A stretch of DNA of 13,720 nt, taken from Anaerolineales bacterium. Lineage in GTDB: Bacteria; Chloroflexota; Anaerolineae; Anaerolineales; UBA6663. The DNA lies in contig JAGOBN010000031.1 of the NCBI GenBank assembly GCA_017999235.1, forward strand, positions 1 through 13,720, written 5' to 3'. Positions 8,810 to 13,720 of the stretch are shown here, in pieces (positions within the stretch are counted from its first letter, which is position 1; every line of letters begins with the position of its first letter). The position numbers were made by a program, and so were the translations under genes. The notes beneath the pieces were generated by a model. The model was given only the letters and a program-made list of their open reading frames with translations, did not search any database and was not told the DNA's origin.

Positions 8810-11800
8810 TTATGGCCTCAAGGTCCAAATTTCAATCAGGCCGCTCGCGCCCTGCCAGAGCAGCCGTTCTCCATCCGGCGTGAAAGCGAAATTCACGGCC
8901 GGCCCGCGCCCGGCCAAGTTCCCGGTTAACAGGCCATCCTCAGCATTCCACAGCGTGCCGTCATTGCCCACCACCACCTGGCCGTCCGGGCTGAGCAGCA
9001 CCGCGCTCGCCTGGCTGTCAAAGGTGGCGATCAGCGTTCCGGACGCCAGCGCCCACATCTCGCCCGTGGCCGCATACAGCCGCGCGCCATCCGGGCTGAA
9101 GGCTAAGGCGCCCACGGCGCGGCCCTGCGCGGCCAAGACTTGCGCCACCTGGCGCGTGGCCAGATCCCAGAGTTCCACCGTCCGGCCGCGCGCCACCGCC
9201 AGCAGCCGGCCATCCGGTGAAAAGCTCAGCTGATCCGGTTTGGGGAAGCTGCCCAGGCTGAACAGCACCCGCTCCGGCGCCAACCCGAAAATATTGAGCA
9301 CCGTCCGCCCCCCTGACCGGTTCCACAGGGCGTACCGGTCGGCGGCCCGGCTGAGCGTAAAATACTGCGGCAGGCTGTATAGGTCGGAGGCCGCGCTCGC
9401 CAGGATCTGGCCGGTCTCCACATTGAGGATGGATAGCTGGCCGGCCTGCAGCACCAGCAACAGCGAATCGCTGGCATACGCCAACGCCGCCGGATACCAA
9501 CTGCCCGGCAGGGTGGTCTCCAAGACCCCGGTAGCCGCCACGCGAATCTCGAGCGCGCCGTCGGCGGCCGGCACCGCCACGGTCCGGCCATCCGGGCTGA
9601 GCGCCATCAGAGGCAGGCTGTCCGTGGCCGTGCGCGCCAGCTCCCGGCCAGTGCCATAATCCCAGACGCGCGCCACGCCATCGCCGGTTAAAGAGTAGAA
9701 GTATTTTCCCGCCGGCCCCAGGCCGAACACCGGGGTGTGCGCTTCCCGGTCGCGCGCATACTCTTCCGCATACAGCCCGGTCAGGGCGCTCAAGCGCAGC
9801 AGACTCCCGGTCCGCAAGCGCACACTCCGGCTGCGGGCCGGGTCTACGGTCCAAACATAGCTGGAACTGCCGATCAGGCCCGTGCCGCGCCGGTTGGTCT
9901 CCTGATAGAAGACCAGCAGTTCTCCGTCTGGCAGATAGCCAAAGCTGAGCGGGTATTTGGTGGGGATGTCGATGGCTTGCGGCAAATACGGCGCCCCATC
10001 GGCGCTGATGGTGAAGAGCCGGCCGCCGCGCACCAGGCTCTCCACCACAAAGGCGCGGCCATCGAAATACGTGAGGTACTCGTCGTCCGGCGAGACGGCG
10101 GCCGGCAGGGTGTTGCCCGTGATCGGCTCGCGCACCCGGCTGCCGTTGGCCACATCCCACAGCCAGATGGAGCCGCGCGTGTTGACGCCAGGGAAAGAAA
10201 CCACGAGGTAAGCGCCGTCCGAAGTGAAGGTCAGCCCGGTAAAGCGGGTATAGCTGCCGGGGCCGGCCGCAAAGGTGCGCTCCACCCCATCCGGATCTAT
10301 CACCGCCACCCCATCCAGGGCTTTGGCGTCCGGGGTCAGCCGGCCGCCCAACGCCAGCCGCGCCCCATCCGGGCTGAAGGCGGCGGCCAGGATGCCGGTG
10401 CGCTGATAATCTTTAACGACCGCGCCGGTCTCCACCTCCACCAACTGCAGGCTGTGGTTCAGACCGCCGATCAACGCCCGGCCCTGGGCATCAAAGGTCA
10501 AGACAGCGGCATCCAGGAAGGCCGCTTGCTGCTCCAGCGTGGCGCCGGCGTAGATCAGGGCGTTCTCCGTGGTGTTGACGGCCAAATAGCGCTCATCCAG
10601 CGACCAGACCGCGTCTCGCAGCCGGCCGCGGCCGAGGTGCCGGGTGATGGCGAACAAGGGCGCGTTGTCCACCGTCATGGCCTGCGGCCCAAACGCGCGC
10701 GGCGCGCTCACCGCCGGCGGCCGCACCGCCCAGGTGTACACGCGGCCATCCGCCGTCCGCCACAGCAGCTGCCGGCCGTCGGCCGCGAACAGCAGTTGGA
10801 CCGCCGGCGCGCGCAGGTTGGCCAGGGTGGCGAGCCGCTGGCCGGCGACGGCCGACCACACGGCGCCGTTATCCTCCACCAGCAGGGCGCCGTCCGGGCT
10901 GAGGGCCAGCCGGGCCGTCGTCAGCGCCAGCCGCTGGTCAAAGAGCGGCTGACCGTCCGGCAAGGACCAGGCATCGCCGCTGGCCGCATACAACCGGCGG
11001 CCATCCGGCGCAAACACGATGCCAAACGGCCGGCCGGACCGGCCGCGCAATTGCGCCGTCCGCTGGCCGGTCGCCAGGTCATAGAACTCCACGAACAGGC
11101 CGGTGGTGACGGCCAGGGATCGGCTGTCCGGCGAAAATTGATATTCCTGCGCGCCGGCCTGCACCCGATAGCGGTACGCTTCTGTCCCGCCGGCCGCCTC
11201 CACCACCACCACATCGCGGTCCTGGCGCAGCGCGAACCAGCGCCCATCCGGGCTGACCTCCAGCCCCTCGCCCAGCACGTTATAGCGTTGGACCAGGGTC
11301 TGCTCGGCCAGGTTCCAGCGTTCCACGCCGGCGCGCGCTTTCAGCAGCAGCAGATCCGCGCCCAAGTACGCGGCCTGGGTCACGGTCTCCGGGTTGAGAA
11401 AAATCTGATAAGCGTCCACCAGCGCGCCGGTGGCGGGGTCCAGCAGTTCGACGCCCGTGTCGGTCAGGGCCGTGAACGTGCGCGCGTCCGGGCTGAGCGT
11501 GAGGGCGGCCAGCGGCGCCGGCCCAAAATTGGCGGCCTGCGGCTGGGCGGGGTCCAAGATCAGCCGGCGCTCCAGAACCGCATCCGCGCCCCACCAGCCC
11601 AGCACCGTGGCGCTGACGATATTGGCGGCGGTGAGCGGCCAGCGCTCCGGCGCGGTCAGGCCGGCCTCGGCCGGTTTGACATGCGCCGCCAGCGCTTGAA
11701 TGCCATACAGCATCACCGGGCCGGCGGCGCCGCTGCGCGGGCTGGCATACCACACCAGGCCGCGTCCATCCGGCGTAAACGCCAGCCGGCGGGCCGTCTC

Positions 11801-13720
11801 GCCCAGCGCGCCCAGGTATTGGCCGGTGGCGGCGTCCCACACCGCGCCGTCGTAAGCGACCGCCAGCGCGCCATCCGGGCTGAGCGCCACGCCGGGCGCC
11901 GGGTCGAACGCGGCCAGGCGGCGGCGCGTGGCCACCTCCCACACATCGCCGCTGGAGGCCGCCAACCGCCGGCCATCCGGCGTGAAGGCCAGCCCCGTCA
12001 CTTCCGGACCGTGGCCGCCAAAAGAACCCGGCGCCGGCTGACCCGTCTGCATGTCCCACAGCGTCACGACGGAGCGGGAGGCGATGGCCAGGTAGCGGCC
12101 ATCCGGCGTAAAGACAAAGGGCTGATACGAATCGGCCGAACCCAAGTTGAACCGCAGTTCACCCGTGGCCACGTCCACGATCTGGATGTATTTGCCCTGC
12201 ACGGCGAACACGCCGGCCGGCCCGCTCACGGCCAGGTGCTGGGTCTTCTCATCGTACGGGCCGTATTCGCTGCGCTTAACGCGCGCCGCGGTATCCCACA
12301 GCTCCACCCAGTACAGCGGCCCGCGCTTCACCAGGGCCAGCACCTCCGCGCCGGCCAGGAAAGCGGCCTCAACCACGTTGCCGCCGGTGGTCACCTCCGC
12401 GCTCAACTGATTGCGGACGAGGTCGGTCACGGCCACATTGGCGCCGTTCCAGGTCAGGACGCGGGCGCCGTCGGCGCTCAGGTCCATGCCCAGGGACACG
12501 CTGACCAGGCTGGCGCGCTGGCCCAGCCGCGGCAAGTTGAGCGACCCGATCGGGTCCGTGGTCAGGGCCGCGGCCGCGCCGGCCGCCGGCGTACCGCCGG
12601 CCAGCTCCTGAGCCTGGGTGTCCACCGCGTACAGACGGACGGCCTCGCCCGGCGCCTGGGCCAACAGCAGCTCACCGCCCCGCACAAATTCCAGCGTCCC
12701 GGCGCCGGTCAGCACGGCCGGATAGGTGTTGTCGACCCGGGGCAGCACGTGCCCCAGCAGCGGCAGCGTCCCGGCGCCGTCGAGCGCCCAGATTTCGCCG
12801 TTCCCGCCGGCGATGACGGCGGCATTGGCGCTGACCGCGATCCGCTGCAAACCCACCGGGCTGTTAAAGGTCGCCACCGTCCGCCCGGTTGCCGCCTCCC
12901 ACACATCGCCGCTGGCGGCCACCACCCGGGCGCTGTCGGCGGTGAAGACCAGGCTGTTGATGGCCTTGTTGCGGCCCGGCAACGTCCGCTCCACCCGGCC
13001 GGTCGCCAGGCTGTACAAGTCCACGTCCGTGCCCACCGCCAGCGCCACATAGCGGCCGTCCGGTGAGAAGGCATAGGCCTGGTTCGCGCCCTGGTCGCCC
13101 AGGTTATACAGCCGCTTGGTCGGCCGATGGTAGACCGTCAGATACTTGGCGCGCACCGCCACCCATTCCCGGTCTGGGCTGAGGCGCATCTCCCGGGCCG
13201 GCGGCGGGAAGAAGGACAGGCGTTCCACCACCCCGCCGGCGGCAAAATCCCACACCTGGATCTCGTTGGCCAACAACACCAGCGCTTGCTGGCCGGTATA
13301 GCCCAGATCCAGCGGCCGGCCCTGGGCGACGAGGAAGCTCTTGGTTTGCGCCTGACTGACGCCGGCGGCCACGTCCACCACCAGCAGGCCGTTCAACGCC
13401 GCCTCATAGACCACCGCCGTTTGGCCATCCGGGCTGAGGGCGGCCAAGACGCCGGGATCACCGGCCTGCCAGACGGCAAAGGCGCGCCAGCCGCCGGCGT
13501 TTTCCGCGTTGATGAGGACGGGCGCCGGCGTGGCGGTGGGCGTGAAGAGCGGCGTCGCCGTGGGGGGCTGGGTGGGCGGCCGCGTGGCGGTGGGCGAAAG
13601 CGTGGGAGTGGGCGACCTATAGGGCGTGGAGGTGGGATAGGGCGTGCTAGGCAGCCCGGCCGCCACGCGCCGCGGCGGGACGGTGGCGAGGCCCAACGCG
13701 CTCAAGGCCCGGTTGTTCAG
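8810..13720 (-). CDS. Giant WD40-like multi-propeller protein, N-terminus outside the window
   Basis: The frame is open from the window edge at 13720 to TAA at 8810, at least 1,636 residues. The TTG at 13705 is only a possible start, and the frame continues beyond it, so the true start lies outside. Numbering from 13705, residues about 18-63 are a Pro/Thr-rich linker (PTPTLSPTATRPPTQPPTAT), typical of exported or membrane-anchored Chloroflexota proteins. The rest is beta-propeller sequence with many copies of F-[ST]-PDGR followed by an LWDxATG-like WD strand. A higher-order repeat is visible: the anchor [ST]G[DE]xW occurs at 265, 585, 909 and 1547, steps of 320, 324 and 638 (about twice 319). 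This implies about five propellers. No catalytic residues, membrane segment or enzyme domain is seen. The chain ends soon after LIEIWTLRP. It is probably an extracytoplasmic binding or scaffold protein, but whether a kinase, signal peptide or other domain precedes it is unknown. Confidence 0.88.
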   Translation of the reverse strand: MNNRALSALGLATVPPRRVAAGLPSTPYPTSTPYRSPTPTLSPTATRPPTQPPTATPLFTPTATPAPVLINAENAGGWRAFAVWQAGDPGVLAALSPDGQTAVVYEAALNGLLVVDVAAGVSQAQTKSFLVAQGRPLDLGYTGQQALVLLANEIQVWDFAAGGVVERLSFFPPPAREMRLSPDREWVAVRAKYLTVYHRPTKRLYNLGDQGANQAYAFSPDGRYVALAVGTDVDLYSLATGRVERTLPGRNKAINSLVFTADSARVVAASGDVWEAATGRTVATFNSPVGLQRIAVSANAAVIAGGNGEIWALDGAGTLPLLGHVLPRVDNTYPAVLTGAGTLEFVRGGELLLAQAPGEAVRLYAVDTQAQELAGGTPAAGAAAALTTDPIGSLNLPRLGQRASLVSVSLGMDLSADGARVLTWNGANVAVTDLVRNQLSAEVTTGGNVVEAAFLAGAEVLALVKRGPLYWVELWDTAARVKRSEYGPYDEKTQHLAVSGPAGVFAVQGKYIQIVDVATGELRFNLGSADSYQPFVFTPDGRYLAIASRSVVTLWDMQTGQPAPGSFGGHGPEVTGLAFTPDGRRLAASSGDVWEVATRRRLAAFDPAPGVALSPDGALAVAYDGAVWDAATGQYLGALGETARRLAFTPDGRGLVWYASPRSGAAGPVMLYGIQALAAHVKPAEAGLTAPERWPLTAANIVSATVLGWWGADAVLERRLILDPAQPQAANFGPAPLAALTLSPDARTFTALTDTGVELLDPATGALVDAYQIFLNPETVTQAAYLGADLLLLKARAGVERWNLAEQTLVQRYNVLGEGLEVSPDGRWFALRQDRDVVVVEAAGGTEAYRYRVQAGAQEYQFSPDSRSLAVTTGLFVEFYDLATGQRTAQLRGRSGRPFGIVFAPDGRRLYAASGDAWSLPDGQPLFDQRLALTTARLALSPDGALLVEDNGAVWSAVAGQRLATLANLRAPAVQLLFAADGRQLLWRTADGRVYTWAVRPPAVSAPRAFGPQAMTVDNAPLFAITRHLGRGRLRDAVWSLDERYLAVNTTENALIYAGATLEQQAAFLDAAVLTFDAQGRALIGGLNHSLQLVEVETGAVVKDYQRTGILAAAFSPDGARLALGGRLTPDAKALDGVAVIDPDGVERTFAAGPGSYTRFTGLTFTSDGAYLVVSFPGVNTRGSIWLWDVANGSRVREPITGNTLPAAVSPDDEYLTYFDGRAFVVESLVRGGRLFTISADGAPYLPQAIDIPTKYPLSFGYLPDGELLVFYQETNRRGTGLIGSSSYVWTVDPARSRSVRLRTGSLLRLSALTGLYAEEYARDREAHTPVFGLGPAGKYFYSLTGDGVARVWDYGTGRELARTATDSLPLMALSPDGRTVAVPAADGALEIRVAATGVLETTLPGSWYPAALAYASDSLLLVLQAGQLSILNVETGQILASAASDLYSLPQYFTLSRAADRYALWNRSGGRTVLNIFGLAPERVLFSLGSFPKPDQLSFSPDGRLLAVARGRTVELWDLATRQVAQVLAAQGRAVGALAFSPDGARLYAATGEMWALASGTLIATFDSQASAVLLSPDGQVVVGNDGTLWNAEDGLLTGNLAGRGPAVNFAFTPDGERLLWQGASGLIEIWTLRP

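Noticed and set aside
9737..13066. A 1,109-codon open frame on the plus strand, opposite the giant repeat gene
   Set aside because: It is antisense to a protein with clear propeller repeats. Its product is rich in Arg, Gly, His and Gln with no recognisable domain. GC-rich codon use removes stop codons in this frame.
8810..13705. TTG at 13705 as the start of the giant gene
   Set aside because: The same frame stays open to the window edge without a stop, and a Pro/Thr linker rarely begins a protein without a signal or anchor before it. The gene is treated as truncated.

Overview
This is a GC-rich bacterial window, most likely from a Chloroflexota genome of the Anaerolineae type. That placement rests on three things: a very long WD40-like repeat protein that follows a Pro/Thr-rich linker of the kind common in exported Chloroflexota proteins; short simple-sequence repeats in the spacers; and an actin-like gene directly downstream of the F1-ATPase genes. 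It is an inference from style and gene order, not from a marker gene.

Layout, left to right. Positions 1-2310 (minus strand) hold two tandem, paralogous membrane-fusion/HlyD-type efflux adaptors, the second cut by the window edge. Positions 2311-2497 are a 187-base divergent control region with inverted repeats and two candidate Rex sites. Positions 2498-3115 (plus strand) encode the NADH/NAD+-sensing repressor Rex. A strong bidirectional terminator (about 3121-3160) separates Rex from the convergent minus-strand block. That block, read right to left, is atpA (alpha), atpG (gamma), atpD (beta), atpC (epsilon) and an MreB/Mbl-like actin homologue, 8620 down to 3174. Positions 8621-8809 are the atp control region. 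Positions 8810-13720 (minus strand) carry a giant repeat protein of at least 1,636 codons whose N-terminus lies outside the window.

How the parts may work together. The best new signal is regulatory. An 18-bp sequence matching 12 of 14 defined positions of the Rex operator lies over the -35 element of a good sigma-70-type promoter upstream of atpA, and related sites flank the rex/efflux intergenic region. This suggests a local redox circuit in which Rex links NADH/NAD+ to F1-ATPase supply, to its own expression and possibly to the efflux adaptors. The atpA leader also contains a hairpin followed by a U-run that could be an attenuator.

Other points of interest. The genes for F0 subunits and delta are not next to atpA; the giant repeat protein occupies that place. 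The MreB-like protein has lost both acidic residues normally found in the phosphate-1 and phosphate-2 loops. The giant protein is built from about 320-residue super-repeats, probably one beta-propeller each, about five in series. No mobile element, CRISPR array, tRNA or rRNA was seen. No gene-free stretch exceeds 300 bases.
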